A stretch of 64,000 nucleotides of DNA from Pempheris klunzingeri (Eukaryota > Chordata > Actinopteri > Acropomatiformes > Pempheridae). Positions 23,829 to 36,607 of this stretch are shown here, piece after piece (within the stretch, counting starts at the first letter, position 1; every line of letters begins with the position of its first letter). The stretch lies in the NCBI RefSeq assembly GCF_042242105.1, contig NC_092031.1, positions 20,223,162 to 20,287,161 on the forward strand. The letters are read 5' to 3'. The notes under the pieces are model-generated. The model was not told the origin of the DNA and searched no databases. It was given only the letters and a program-made list of their open reading frames with translations. A program made the position numbers and the translations under genes.

Positions 23829-24653
23829 ATGACTCCCTCTGTCAGCCTGCTGCTGCTGCTCCTGCTCGGCCTCTCTAAGGCCTCTCCTGTCATGGAGGAA
23901 GAAAGTGGAGCAGAGGTTGAATGGGACGAAGGGGACGAAGGGGATGAAGGGGAGGAAGATGACACTGTCGACATCAGCACCAGGATTCTGGCCTCCAACA
24001 ACGGCACCAATGAGATCCTGCTGGAAGGAGACTTATTGCTTCCCAGAACCAGAAATGCCATGAAGTGCTGGGCCAAGAGGTGCCTGTGGAAGAAAGCCTC
24101 CAACGGCTTGGTGACGATCCCCTTCACCATTAGCAGACAGTTCACCGGCTGGGAAAGGCAGAAGATCGACTCCGCCATGAAGGCCTTCCACAGCAGAACC
24201 TGCCTTCGCTTCGTCCCTCGTCAGAACCAATACGACTACATCAGCATCGAGAACAGAGCCGGATGTTTCTCTGCTCTGGGCAGAACGGGAGGCAGACAGG
24301 TCCTCTCTCTCAACAGACAGGGCTGCCTTCACTATGGCATCGTCCAGCACGAAATCAACCACGCTCTGGGATTCCAGCATGAGCAGACCAGGAGCGACCG
24401 TGACCGCTACGTCCGAATCAACTGGCAGAACATCAACCCGCGGATGGCCTACAACTTCTACAAGCAGGATACCAACAACCTGAACACTCCCTACGACTAC
24501 TCCTCCATCATGCACTATGGAAGAACAGCTTTCTCCATCCAGTACGGCAGGGATTCCATCACCCCCATCCCCAACGCCAACGTCCAGATTGGCCAAAGAA
24601 AAGGCATGTCCCGCTGGGACATCACGAGAATCAACAGGCTCTACGGCTGCTAA
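23829..24653 (+). CDS. hce: High choriolytic enzyme, copy 3
   Basis: Intronless, 274 residues, all catalytic and cysteine positions kept. It has V30 like copy 2, F99 like copy 1, and R270 like copies 2 and 4-7. Codon 30 is GTT here and GTC in copy 2, so the two are not exact duplicates. AATAAA at 24767. Downstream it has the second Helentron-like insertion at the same site as unit 2, so copies 2 and 3 descend from one insertion-bearing unit or share it by conversion. Confidence 0.95.
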   Translation: MTPSVSLLLLLLLGLSKASPVMEEESGAEVEWDEGDEGDEGEEDDTVDISTRILASNNGTNEILLEGDLLLPRTRNAMKCWAKRCLWKKASNGLVTIPFTISRQFTGWERQKIDSAMKAFHSRTCLRFVPRQNQYDYISIENRAGCFSALGRTGGRQVLSLNRQGCLHYGIVQHEINHALGFQHEQTRSDRDRYVRINWQNINPRMAYNFYKQDTNNLNTPYDYSSIMHYGRTAFSIQYGRDSITPIPNANVQIGQRKGMSRWDITRINRLYGC

Positions 24654-25002
24654 CAACAATGGTTCTGAGGCCTGATTGAGCGTAAACGGTTAAGCAAAAC
24701 AAACAAGTTCAATTGCAAATGTAACAAATTCACATGATTTTTCCAGTGATTTGAATGTCAAAAGCTAATAAAACCTATGCAACCCATGCCATAGATTTCT
24801 GTTTCTCTCACTGTATTTTTCAGTATGTTTGGACGGGTTGAAGTCAGAGTAAATGTCTAAAATGTTTGTAAGAAGGCTAATTCAAATAGAAACAAAAAAT
24901 AAAGTTGGTTAACAGCAGAGTTTGGCAGTTGAGTATTTTTCAACACAGAATGTTGAGTAAGATCAACTACTGGGAAGATTTATCAGCCTTCATTCTCCTT
25001 AA

Positions 25003-26006
25003 TTGGTGTGAATGCTGAAAGCATTCACAACATATGTTCTTCGACTTTATAATTCTTATTCTTCCGCCGCGTTTTTCGCCGTGCTTCTTCTTCCACAGCA
25101 TTCAAAATTTCAAAACCATTCAAACTGCAAAACATTCAACCTATTCGGGAATTGAGGGCTATGACTTTTCACGTCCATGACATTCAAAACTTCCGAAATA
25201 TTCAACGTTTTCCCCGGAAATTTCCCCATAGAAATTAATGGGAAAAATTTAAAAACTTCCCATTTCTTCAACCAACTTCAACCAACTTCAAGCCTTCACA
25301 GCTTCCTCATACATTCAGCCACAAACTCCATTCAAACTTCAAAACATTCAACATCTTCTCCTCATTCAGCACATCATTCAACCCACTTCATCCCATTCAC
25401 CCTTTCACCACATTCACCTTTCAAAAAAAAAAAGTTTTCCACCCCTTTTTCAGATTTAACATTAGTGTGTGTGTGGTGGAATGTTCAGGCCTAGAGTGGG
25501 GGCCAGCATAGCTAGAGTGGAGAGGAGCAGAAAAATCGTCTGAAAACATCGTGTTTAGCTCGCTCTCACACCCACAGCGTGTCACTCAGACTCACAATTC
25601 ATACATCAAAACGTAGGCCTGCTCGGCCCGGTCGCAACGATGTGACTTCGGGCACACAGAAACGAACGCAATCCGCGCTACGAGCCTCCAACCGACGGGA
25701 AGTGTGACCAACTGCCGCAAAAACTGCCATGTTAACTGATGCACAAAGCTGAGGAGGGAGGCAGACGCAACCACTTTTGTAACCTGCTCCAGAGCTCTCA
25801 TCTCACAAGTTAGAGACCTCAAACTACACGTGTGTGTTCAGCAGACCCTCCTCTGTCCACTGGTCCACACGCCAAAGCTCTGACACTTACGGTGCCCATG
25901 CAAAACCTGCACTTTCAGCGGCATGTCACAGCTGAAATCTCAATGAAAATAGCTGTGTGTGGACCAGCTGGCACGTCACCACGGCAACCGGACAGCTGGA
26001 GGAAAT

Positions 26007-26047
<41 letters not shown>

Positions 26048-26081
26048 GACAGACAGAAATCAGCTGATCAGTGAACTGTCA

Positions 26082-26125
<44 letters not shown>

Positions 26126-26268
26126 GACAGAAATCAGCTGATCAGTCAACTGTCACTCACTCACACACAGAGACATGCGGACAGACAAACAAACAACTAC
26201 AAGTGTTGACTCACAGCAAGATGCTCAATTGGAGGACATCAGCTGATTTGTGACCTTTGACCCACAGA

Positions 26269-26305
<37 letters not shown>

Positions 26306-26403
26306 TCACACACACACAATGACAGCCAGCCAGATTTTCAAAATAAAATGCCTCAGATAGTAAATTGGTGCAGTTTGGAGGAAATCGGCTGATCAGTGAA
26401 CTG

Positions 26404-26450
<47 letters not shown>

Positions 26451-26900
26451 GAAATCAGCTGATCAGTCAACTGTCACTCACTCACACACAGAGACATGCA
26501 TACAGACATACAAACAACTACAAGTGTCTCTCAACACTCAAACTATTCCTACATGGATTCTGTGCATCTTTCAACTTTGCACCTATTCAGATTAGTAGTT
26601 CTTCATTCATTCAGGTATTCAATGTTTTTATAATTCAAAAGGCAGCTATTCATTGTGGCGTAAGCCATTCAGCTTCACCGTTTCACCTATTGAGATTAGT
26701 AGTTTATTCATTCATTCAGGTATTCAATGATTTTTAATTCAACATGCAGTTATTCAGTGTGGCGTAAGCAAATTAATAGTTTATTCATTCATTCAGGTAT
26801 TCAATGCTTTTTTAATTCAAAAGGAAGCTTTTCAGCGTGGCGTTAGCCATTCAGCAGAAAGCAATCACACCGCAATTTCTTCAGAAATTGCTTTCTCTAG
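25003..26900 (+). mobile_element. Helentron/Helitron-like non-autonomous element (unit 3)
   Basis: 1898 bp at exactly the same site as in unit 2 and closely similar throughout. The main differences are CA-repeat lengths and a few point changes (for example TTTCTCTAG instead of ATTCTCTAG at the end). It is a copy made by duplication of the unit, not a separate insertion. Confidence 0.75.
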
Positions 26901-27816
26901 TTCTCTTTTGATGCTGCCTTATTTCCTTCCTTGTTTCTTCCTTTCCCTCCATAAAGTAGCTCTACTTTATTGCGCCCATGTTTATTCTGTCTTTACTAGT
27001 AAATTATTTTCACTCTCACCTCCCTGCAGCTGTGTAATGTCCACCTGAGGCCTTTCCAAAACCAAAAACACTGGAGCAAAGGGGTTAAAAATGGGTGAAA
27101 CCCTGTGTTTTCTGCTAAACTAACATTAGTGTGTCTGGCTGACTATTTTCTTACAAGAGTTACCAGGTGACACCTCCAAGTCAGAAAGGTACGACATCAT
27201 TAGCTACTATATTATTTTGCAGGGTCACAGGTCATGTTAGAAAAAGCCCTCTTAGGACCGACACATTCACTAGAGCTGCTGCAACACCAGTCCTGGACAC
27301 CACTAACCGCCACACCACAGTTTAAGGTAATGTCAGCAGGTCTGTCCTGCTGTGTACTCAATTGAAGCAAGTTTTTTGAGATGACTTTGCTAGGATTAAA
27401 ATAATTTTCTACATTTTCAAAGCCTATTCTCGTGTAAAACTGAAACATCTGAAAATTATTACAGAAAACGTAACCACTGTTACTGGTTCATAAAAGGCAT
27501 TCTGGATGAAACAGAGTATAAAATGCATACGTGCAGTTCAAGGCTGGAAAGCTGCATGGGTGTAGCAACAGTAACTAAGTGGGTTGGGGCTTTGTGAAGG
27601 GTTAATCTTTCTTTCTGTGGGGGGGCAGGGCTTTATGGTCTCTACCCTTCTGTCCTTTTCACATTGGATGTCACTTTACAAAATAAAACTCAACAATTCA
27701 AGAAAAAAAGAGTAGTGCTGCACCGGGTCAAGGAAAATGATGGTAGAGATGTTGGTGTGAAAAATCAGGTGCTCTTCAAGGATAAGGCCGATAATACGAT
27801 GAAAGTAAAGAACTAC

Positions 27817-27988
27817 GACTGTCCAGCTAACGTTGATGGAAGTCCATGTTGTAGAATGGAAGGCGATGAGAAATTCAAGGCACTCTGACGTTGAAAACCA
27901 CCATCAGCTAAACCATCCGAGTGCATGGGGTTTTTCATTGACTGCCGTTCTACAAAATGGACTTCCAGCTACACAAAGCTGGACAGTC
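27817..27988. repeat. Fold-back element, unit 3
   Basis: The same imperfect palindrome as at 17293-17464. Confidence 0.65.
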
Positions 27989-28978
27989 ATAATTCTATAT
28001 TTTCATCTAAATAGCTCAATCTTGGTTTTACGTAGCCTTGATCATGTGGCATCTTACTGTTTGAAGAAACTATAAGTTGTCTAGTTACACATGACCCCCC
28101 AGGAGGTCTCAAGTGCTTTACGAAGATGTGTTTGGGGGACATGAGAGAATGTCACTGGGACCAAAGGGGTGGATAAATGAACGCTGAAAACAAATCTCAG
28201 TGTATTATCTATAATGAAGTTATTACGACCTGCACTGAGCATGTTCCTTCCTTGAGGGTCCAGAGGCTGTGTAAGTTATTCTGTCCCAACAGGAAAGCCC
28301 TCTCTTTAAAGTCTCGTTGTAGCCACCAGCCCAAACACCCGTGTGCACATCAACTAAAAAGGAAAAAAAGACACACACAAAAAAAGTGAAGGAAAAAAAC
28401 CCCAGGACTTTTTGCTCCATGTCCCGGATACTGTGGGACTGGACTGGCTATCTGGTGACCACCTCTGCCAAATCCAACCCCAAATCACTCAGTCAGTCTC
28501 CTTCATCAATCCACTTCAATACTCAACTGCTCAACCCCTCTCACAGGTCCACTTCCATTAAAGTTCCTTGAAAACGTTATCTTCATTTTCTTGTCCTCTA
28601 TGTGTCTTTTGATTTCTTGCTGTAACAACTACACATGCAGAAATACACATATACAAACACATACAAACTCACACACAAAGCCTACCCGCAGTGTCCACCA
28701 ACTCTTACACCACACATTCATACCAACACATTAACCAATGTATTTTCATTGCTTACATACAAGACTCCTCTGTTATGTTTTGTTACACCAACAAAAGTTT
28801 AAAAAAGACACATCCCATCCCACAAACCAGCCATGTCTGTCCATCTAATGTCCAGAGACAACAAACCACGTTGACATAGAAGGTTTGTCGATGGAGTCCT
28901 CCCTTCACAGGTTTGTTTAGATGTAGCACGGTGGACCCCAAGCCCTAATCCTCTGGCAGACACACCTAAAGAGGAGAG

Positions 28979-28985
28979 TATAAAG
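28979..28985 (+). promoter_or_regulatory. TATA box, HCE gene 4
   Basis: TATAAAG, 100 bases before the ATG of copy 4. Confidence 0.8.
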
Positions 28986-29078
28986 AGCCTGGACTGATGT
29001 GTCGTGGGTCAAGCCTCAAGGAGTCTCTCCACTGTAGCTCCCCATAGAAGCTCCGTAGCCATCAGACTCACCCTGAAG

Positions 29079-29903
29079 ATGACTCCCTCTGTCAGCCTGC
29101 TGCTGCTGCTCCTGCTCGGCCTCTCTAAGGCCTCTCCTGTCATGGAGGAAGAAAGTGGAGCAGAGGCCGAATGGGACGAAGCGGACGAAGGGGATGAAGG
29201 GGAGGAAGATGACACTGTCGACATCAGCACCAGGATTCTGGCCACCAACAACGGCACCAATGAGATCCTGCTGGAAGGAGACTTATTGCTTCCCAGAACC
29301 AGAAATGCCATGAAGTGCTGGGCCAAGAGGTGCCTGTGGAGGAAAGCCTCCAACGGCTTGGTGACGATCCCCTTCACCATTAGCAGACAGTTCACCGGCT
29401 GGGAAAGGCAGAAGATCAACTCCGCCATGAAGGCCTTCCACAGCAGAACCTGCCTTCGCTTCGTCCCTCGTCAGAACCAGTACGACTACATCAGCATCGA
29501 GAACAGAGCCGGATGTTTCTCTGCTCTGGGCAGAACGGGAGGCAGACAGGTCCTCTCTCTCAACAGACAGGGCTGCCTTCACTATGGCATCGTCCAGCAC
29601 GAAATCAACCACGCTCTGGGATTCCAGCATGAGCAGACCAGGAGCGACCGTGACCGCTACGTCCGAATCAACTGGCAGAACATCAACCCGCGGATGGCCT
29701 ACAACTTCTACAGGCAGGATACCAACAACCTGAACACTCCCTACGACTACTCCTCCATCATGCACTATGGAAGAACAGCTTTCTCCATCCAGTACGGCAG
29801 GGATTCCATCACCCCCATCCCCAACGCCAACGTCCAGATTGGCCAGAGAAAAGGCATGTCCCGCTGGGACATCACGAGGATTAACAGGCTCTACGGCTGC
29901 TAA
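29079..29903 (+). CDS. hce: High choriolytic enzyme, copy 4
   Basis: Intronless, 274 residues. It founds the second protein type in the array: A35 and T56 in the propeptide, and R88, N114, R212 and R270 in the mature enzyme, against G, S, K, D, K, K in copy 1. The zinc site, Met-turn and six cysteines are unchanged. K/R changes keep the basic surface; D114N removes one acidic charge. The protein is identical to copies 5 and 6. No Helentron insertion follows; the next unit begins 3352 bp on. Confidence 0.95.
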   Translation: MTPSVSLLLLLLLGLSKASPVMEEESGAEAEWDEADEGDEGEEDDTVDISTRILATNNGTNEILLEGDLLLPRTRNAMKCWAKRCLWRKASNGLVTIPFTISRQFTGWERQKINSAMKAFHSRTCLRFVPRQNQYDYISIENRAGCFSALGRTGGRQVLSLNRQGCLHYGIVQHEINHALGFQHEQTRSDRDRYVRINWQNINPRMAYNFYRQDTNNLNTPYDYSSIMHYGRTAFSIQYGRDSITPIPNANVQIGQRKGMSRWDITRINRLYGC

Positions 29904-31168
29904 CAACAATGGTTCTGAGGCCTGATTGAGAATAAACGGTTTAGCAAAACAAACAAGTTCAATTGCAAATGTAACAAATTCACATGATCTTTCCAGTGAT
30001 TTGAATGTCAAAAGCTAATAAAACCTATGCAACCCAAGCCATAGATTTCTGTTTCTCTCACTGTATTTTTCAGTATGTTTGGACGGGTTGAAGTCAGAGT
30101 AAATGTCTAAAATGTTTGTAACAAGGCTAATTCAAATAGAAACAAAAAATAAAGTTGGTTAACAGCAGAGTTTGGCAGTTGAGTATTTTTCAACACAGAC
30201 TGTTGAGTAAGATCAACTACTGGGAAGATTTATCAGTCTTCATTCTCCTTAATTCTCTTTTGATGCTGCCTTATTTCCTTCCTTGTTTCTTCCTTTCCCT
30301 CCATAAAGTAGCTCTACTTTATTGCGCCCATGTTTATTCTGTCTTTACTAGTAAATTATTTTCACTCTCACCTCCCTGCAGCTGTGTAATGTCCACCTGA
30401 GGCCTTTCCAAAACCAAAAACACTGGAGCAAAGGGGTGAAAAATGGGTGAAACCCTGTGTTTTCTGCTAAACTAACATTAGTGTGTCTGGCTGACTAGTT
30501 TCTTACAAGAGTTACCAGGTGACACCTCCAAGTCAGAAAGGTACGACATCATTAGCTACTATATTATTTTGCAGGGTCACAGGTCATGTTAGAAAAAGCC
30601 CTCTTAGGACCGACACATTCACGAGAGCTGGTGCAACACCAGTCCTGGACACCACTAACCGCCACACCACAGTTTAAGGTAATGTCAGCAGGTCTGTCCT
30701 GCTGTGTACTCAATTGAAGCAAGTTTTTTGAGATGACTTTGCTAGGATTAAAATAATTTTCTACATTTTCAAAGCCTATTCTCGTGTAAAACTGAAACAT
30801 CTGAAAATTATTACAGAAAACGTAACCACTGTTACTGGTTCATAAAAGGCATTCTGGATGAAACAGAGTATAAAATGCATACGTGCAGTTCAAGGCTGGA
30901 AAGCTGCATGGGTGTAGCAACAGTAACTAAGTGGGTTGGGGCTTTGTGAAGGGTTAATCTTTCTTTCTGTGGGGGGGCAGGGCTTTATGGTCTCTACCCT
31001 TCTGTCCTTTTCACATTGGATGTCACTTTACAAAATAAAACTCAACAATTCAAGAAAAAAAGAGTAGTGCTGCACCGGGTCAAGGAAAATGGTGGTAGAG
31101 ATGTTGGTGTGAAAAATCAGGTGCTCTTCAAGGATAAGGCCGATAATACGATGAAAGTAAAGAACTAC

Positions 31169-31340
31169 GACTGTCCAGCTAACGTTGATGGAAGTCCATG
31201 TTGTAGAATGGAAGGCGATGAGAAATTCAAGGCACTCTGACGTTGAAAACCACCATCAGCTAAACCATCCGAGTGCATGGGGTTTTTCATTGACTGCCGT
31301 TCTACAAAATGGACTTCCAGCTACACAAAGCTGGACAGTC
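31169..31340. repeat. Fold-back element, unit 4
   Basis: The same imperfect palindrome as at 17293-17464. Confidence 0.65.
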
Positions 31341-32330
31341 ATAATTCTATATTTTCATCTAAATAGCTCAATCTTGGTTTTACGTAGCCTTGATCATGTG
31401 GCATCTTACTGTTTGAAGAAACTATAAGTTGTCTAGTTACACATGACCCCCCAGGAGGTCTCAAGTGCTTTACGAAGATGTGTTTGGGGGACATGAGAGA
31501 ATGTCACTGGGACCAAAGGGGTGGATAAATGAACGCTGAAAACAAATCTCAGTGTATTATCTATAATGAAGTTATTACGACCTGCACTGAGCACGTTCCT
31601 TCCTTGAGGGTCCAGAGGCTGTGTAAGTTATTCTGTCCCAATAGGAAAGCCCTCTCTTTAAAGTCTCGTTGTAGCCACCAGCCCAAACACCCGTGTGCAC
31701 ATCAACTAAAAAGGAAAAAAAGACACACACAAAAAAAGTGAAGGAAAAAAACCCCAGGACTTTTTGCTCCATGTCCCGGATACTGTGGGACTGGACTGGC
31801 TATCTGGTGACCACCTCTGCCAAATCCAACCCCAAATCACTCAGTCAGTCTCCTTCATCAATCCACTTCAATACTCAACTGCTCAACCCCTCTCACAGGT
31901 CCACTTCCATTAAAGTTCCTTGAAAACGTTATCTTCATTTTCTTGTCCTCTATGTGTCTTTTGATTTCTTGCTGTAACAACTACACATGCAGAAATACAC
32001 ATATACAAACACATACAAACTCACACACAAAGCCTACCCGCAGTGTCCACCAACTCTTACACCACACATTCATACCAACACATTAACCAATGTATTTTCA
32101 TTGCTTACATACAAGACTCCTCTGTTATGTTTTGTTACACCAACAAAAGTTTAAAAAAGACACATCCCATCCCACAAACCAGCCATGTCTGTCCATCTAA
32201 TGTCCAGAGACAACAAACCACGTTGACATAGAAGGTTTGTCGATGGAGTCCTCCCTTCACAGGTTTGTTTAGATGTAGCACGGTGGACCCCAAGCCCTAA
32301 TCCTCTGGCAGACACACCTAAAGAGGAGAG

Positions 32331-32337
32331 TATAAAG
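32331..32337 (+). promoter_or_regulatory. TATA box, HCE gene 5
   Basis: TATAAAG, 100 bases before the ATG of copy 5. Confidence 0.8.
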
Positions 32338-32430
32338 AGCCTGGACTGATGTGTCGTGGGTCAAGCCTCAAGGAGTCTCTCCACTGTAGCTCCCCATAGA
32401 AGCTCCGTAGCCATCAGACTCACCCTGAAG

Positions 32431-33255
32431 ATGACTCCCTCTGTCAGCCTGCTGCTGCTGCTCCTGCTCGGCCTCTCTAAGGCCTCTCCTGTCATGGAGG
32501 AAGAAAGTGGAGCAGAGGCCGAATGGGACGAAGCGGACGAAGGGGATGAAGGGGAGGAAGATGACACTGTCGACATCAGCACCAGGATTCTGGCCACCAA
32601 CAACGGCACCAATGAGATCCTGCTGGAAGGAGACTTATTGCTTCCCAGAACCAGAAATGCCATGAAGTGCTGGGCCAAGAGGTGCCTGTGGAGGAAAGCC
32701 TCCAACGGCTTGGTGACGATCCCCTTCACCATTAGCAGACAGTTCACCGGCTGGGAAAGGCAGAAGATCAACTCCGCCATGAAGGCCTTCCACAGCAGAA
32801 CCTGCCTTCGCTTCGTCCCTCGTCAGAACCAGTACGACTACATCAGCATCGAGAACAGAGCCGGATGTTTCTCTGCTCTGGGCAGAACGGGAGGCAGACA
32901 GGTCCTCTCTCTCAACAGACAGGGCTGCCTTCACTATGGCATCGTCCAGCACGAAATCAACCACGCTCTGGGATTCCAGCATGAGCAGACCAGGAGCGAC
33001 CGTGACCGCTACGTCCGAATCAACTGGCAGAACATCAACCCGCGGATGGCCTACAACTTCTACAGGCAGGATACCAACAACCTGAACACTCCCTACGACT
33101 ACTCCTCCATCATGCACTATGGAAGAACAGCTTTCTCCATCCAGTACGGCAGGGATTCCATCACCCCCATCCCCAACGCCAACGTCCAGATTGGCCAGAG
33201 AAAAGGCATGTCCCGCTGGGACATCACGAGGATTAACAGGCTCTACGGCTGCTAA
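32431..33255 (+). CDS. hce: High choriolytic enzyme, copy 5
   Basis: Intronless, 274 residues, protein identical to copies 4 and 6; the coding DNA also looks identical to copy 4 by eye. All functional positions described for copy 1 are present. The spacing to both neighbours is exactly 3352 bp, which marks it as a product of very recent duplication or full homogenisation. Confidence 0.95.
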   Translation: MTPSVSLLLLLLLGLSKASPVMEEESGAEAEWDEADEGDEGEEDDTVDISTRILATNNGTNEILLEGDLLLPRTRNAMKCWAKRCLWRKASNGLVTIPFTISRQFTGWERQKINSAMKAFHSRTCLRFVPRQNQYDYISIENRAGCFSALGRTGGRQVLSLNRQGCLHYGIVQHEINHALGFQHEQTRSDRDRYVRINWQNINPRMAYNFYRQDTNNLNTPYDYSSIMHYGRTAFSIQYGRDSITPIPNANVQIGQRKGMSRWDITRINRLYGC

Positions 33256-34520
33256 CAACAATGGTTCTGAGGCCTGATTGAGAATAAACGGTTTAGCAAA
33301 ACAAACAAGTTCAATTGCAAATGTAACAAATTCACATGATCTTTCCAGTGATTTGAATGTCAAAAGCTAATAAAACCTATGCAACCCAAGCCATAGATTT
33401 CTGTTTCTCTCACTGTATTTTTCAGTATGTTTGGACGGGTTGAAGTCAGAGTAAATGTCTAAAATGTTTGTAACAAGGCTAATTCAAATAGAAACAAAAA
33501 ATAAAGTTGGTTAACAGCAGAGTTTGGCAGTTGAGTATTTTTCAACACAGACTGTTGAGTAAGATCAACTACTGGGAAGATTTATCAGTCTTCATTCTCC
33601 TTAATTCTCTTTTGATGCTGCCTTATTTCCTTCCTTGTTTCTTCCTTTCCCTCCATAAAGTAGCTCTACTTTATTGCGCCCATGTTTATTCTGTCTTTAC
33701 TAGTAAATTATTTTCACTCTCACCTCCCTGCAGCTGTGTAATGTCCACCTGAGGCCTTTCCAAAACCAAAAACACTGGAGCAAAGGGGTGAAAAATGGGT
33801 GAAACCCTGTGTTTTCTGCTAAACTAACATTAGTGTGTCTGGCTGACTAGTTTCTTACAAGAGTTACCAGGTGACACCTCCAAGTCAGAAAGGTACGACA
33901 TCATTAGCTACTATATTATTTTGCAGGGTCACAGGTCATGTTAGAAAAAGCCCTCTTAGGACCGACACATTCACGAGAGCTGGTGCAACACCAGTCCTGG
34001 ACACCACTAACCGCCACACCACAGTTTAAGGTAATGTCAGCAGGTCTGTCCTGCTGTGTACTCAATTGAAGCAAGTTTTTTGAGATGACTTTGCTAGGAT
34101 TAAAATAATTTTCTACATTTTCAAAGCCTATTCTCGTGTAAAACTGAAACATCTGAAAATTATTACAGAAAACGTAACCACTGTTACTGGTTCATAAAAG
34201 GCATTCTGGATGAAACAGAGTATAAAATGCATACGTGCAGTTCAAGGCTGGAAAGCTGCATGGGTGTAGCAACAGTAACTAAGTGGGTTGGGGCTTTGTG
34301 AAGGGTTAATCTTTCTTTCTGTGGGGGGGCAGGGCTTTATGGTCTCTACCCTTCTGTCCTTTTCACATTGGATGTCACTTTACAAAATAAAACTCAACAA
34401 TTCAAGAAAAAAAGAGTAGTGCTGCACCGGGTCAAGGAAAATGGTGGTAGAGATGTTGGTGTGAAAAATCAGGTGCTCTTCAAGGATAAGGCCGATAATA
34501 CGATGAAAGTAAAGAACTAC

Positions 34521-34692
34521 GACTGTCCAGCTAACGTTGATGGAAGTCCATGTTGTAGAATGGAAGGCGATGAGAAATTCAAGGCACTCTGACGTTGAAA
34601 ACCACCATCAGCTAAACCATCCGAGTGCATGGGGTTTTTCATTGACTGCCGTTCTACAAAATGGACTTCCAGCTACACAAAGCTGGACAGTC
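34521..34692. repeat. Fold-back element, unit 5
   Basis: The same imperfect palindrome as at 17293-17464. Confidence 0.65.
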
Positions 34693-35682
34693 ATAATTCT
34701 ATATTTTCATCTAAATAGCTCAATCTTGGTTTTACGTAGCCTTGATCATGTGGCATCTTACTGTTTGAAGAAACTATAAGTTGTCTAGTTACACATGACC
34801 CCCCAGGAGGTCTCAAGTGCTTTACGAAGATGTGTTTGGGGGACATGAGAGAATGTCACTGGGACCAAAGGGGTGGATAAATGAACGCTGAAAACAAATC
34901 TCAGTGTATTATCTATAATGAAGTTATTACGACCTGCACTGAGCACGTTCCTTCCTTGAGGGTCCAGAGGCTGTGTAAGTTATTCTGTCCCAATAGGAAA
35001 GCCCTCTCTTTAAAGTCTCGTTGTAGCCACCAGCCCAAACACCCGTGTGCACATCAACTAAAAAGGAAAAAAAGACACACACAAAAAAAGTGAAGGAAAA
35101 AAACCCCAGGACTTTTTGCTCCATGTCCCGGATACTGTGGGACTGGACTGGCTATCTGGTGACCACCTCTGCCAAATCCAACCCCAAATCACTCAGTCAG
35201 TCTCCTTCATCAATCCACTTCAATACTCAACTGCTCAACCCCTCTCACAGGTCCACTTCCATTAAAGTTCCTTGAAAACGTTATCTTCATTTTCTTGTCC
35301 TCTATGTGTCTTTTGATTTCTTGCTGTAACAACTACACATGCAGAAATACACATATACAAACACATACAAACTCACACACAAAGCCTACCCGCAGTGTCC
35401 ACCAACTCTTACACCACACATTCATACCAACACATTAACCAATGTATTTTCATTGCTTACATACAAGACTCCTCTGTTATGTTTTGTTACACCAACAAAA
35501 GTTTAAAAAAGACACATCCCATCCCACAAACCAGCCATGTCTGTCCATCTAATGTCCAGAGACAACAAACCACGTTGACATAGAAGGTTTGTCGATGGAG
35601 TCCTCCCTTCACAGGTTTGTTTAGATGTAGCACGGTGGACCCCAAGCCCTAATCCTCTGGCAGACACACCTAAAGAGGAGAG

Positions 35683-35689
35683 TATAAAG
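35683..35689 (+). promoter_or_regulatory. TATA box, HCE gene 6
   Basis: TATAAAG, 100 bases before the ATG of copy 6. Confidence 0.8.
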
Positions 35690-35782
35690 AGCCTGGACTG
35701 ATGTGTCGTGGGTCAAGCCTCAAGGAGTCTCTCCACTGTAGCTCCCCATAGAAGCTCCGTAGCCATCAGACTCACCCTGAAG

Positions 35783-36607
35783 ATGACTCCCTCTGTCAGC
35801 CTGCTGCTGCTGCTCCTGCTCGGCCTCTCTAAGGCCTCTCCTGTCATGGAGGAAGAAAGTGGAGCAGAGGCCGAATGGGACGAAGCGGACGAAGGGGATG
35901 AAGGGGAGGAAGATGACACTGTCGACATCAGCACCAGGATTCTGGCCACCAACAACGGCACCAATGAGATCCTGCTGGAAGGAGACTTATTGCTTCCCAG
36001 AACCAGAAATGCCATGAAGTGCTGGGCCAAGAGGTGCCTGTGGAGGAAAGCCTCCAACGGCTTGGTGACGATCCCCTTCACCATTAGCAGACAGTTCACC
36101 GGCTGGGAAAGGCAGAAGATCAACTCCGCCATGAAGGCCTTCCACAGCAGAACCTGCCTTCGCTTCGTCCCTCGTCAGAACCAGTACGACTACATCAGCA
36201 TCGAGAACAGAGCCGGATGTTTCTCTGCTCTGGGCAGAACGGGAGGCAGACAGGTCCTCTCTCTCAACAGACAGGGCTGCCTTCACTATGGCATCGTCCA
36301 GCACGAAATCAACCACGCTCTGGGATTCCAGCATGAGCAGACCAGGAGCGACCGTGACCGCTACGTCCGAATCAACTGGCAGAACATCAACCCGCGGATG
36401 GCCTACAACTTCTACAGGCAGGATACCAACAACCTGAACACTCCCTACGACTACTCCTCCATCATGCACTATGGAAGAACGGCTTTCTCCATCCAGTACG
36501 GCAGGGATTCCATCACCCCCATCCCCAACGCCAACGTCCAGATTGGCCAGAGAAAAGGCATGTCCCGCTGGGACATCACGAGGATTAACAGGCTCTACGG
36601 CTGCTAA
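35783..36607 (+). CDS. hce: High choriolytic enzyme, copy 6
   Basis: Intronless, 274 residues, protein identical to copies 4 and 5. It differs from them by a silent change at 36481 (ACG instead of ACA in the Gly-Arg-Thr-Ala after the Met-turn). This single mark shows that copy 6 is a real separate locus and not a repeated read of copy 5. Confidence 0.95.
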   Translation: MTPSVSLLLLLLLGLSKASPVMEEESGAEAEWDEADEGDEGEEDDTVDISTRILATNNGTNEILLEGDLLLPRTRNAMKCWAKRCLWRKASNGLVTIPFTISRQFTGWERQKINSAMKAFHSRTCLRFVPRQNQYDYISIENRAGCFSALGRTGGRQVLSLNRQGCLHYGIVQHEINHALGFQHEQTRSDRDRYVRINWQNINPRMAYNFYRQDTNNLNTPYDYSSIMHYGRTAFSIQYGRDSITPIPNANVQIGQRKGMSRWDITRINRLYGC

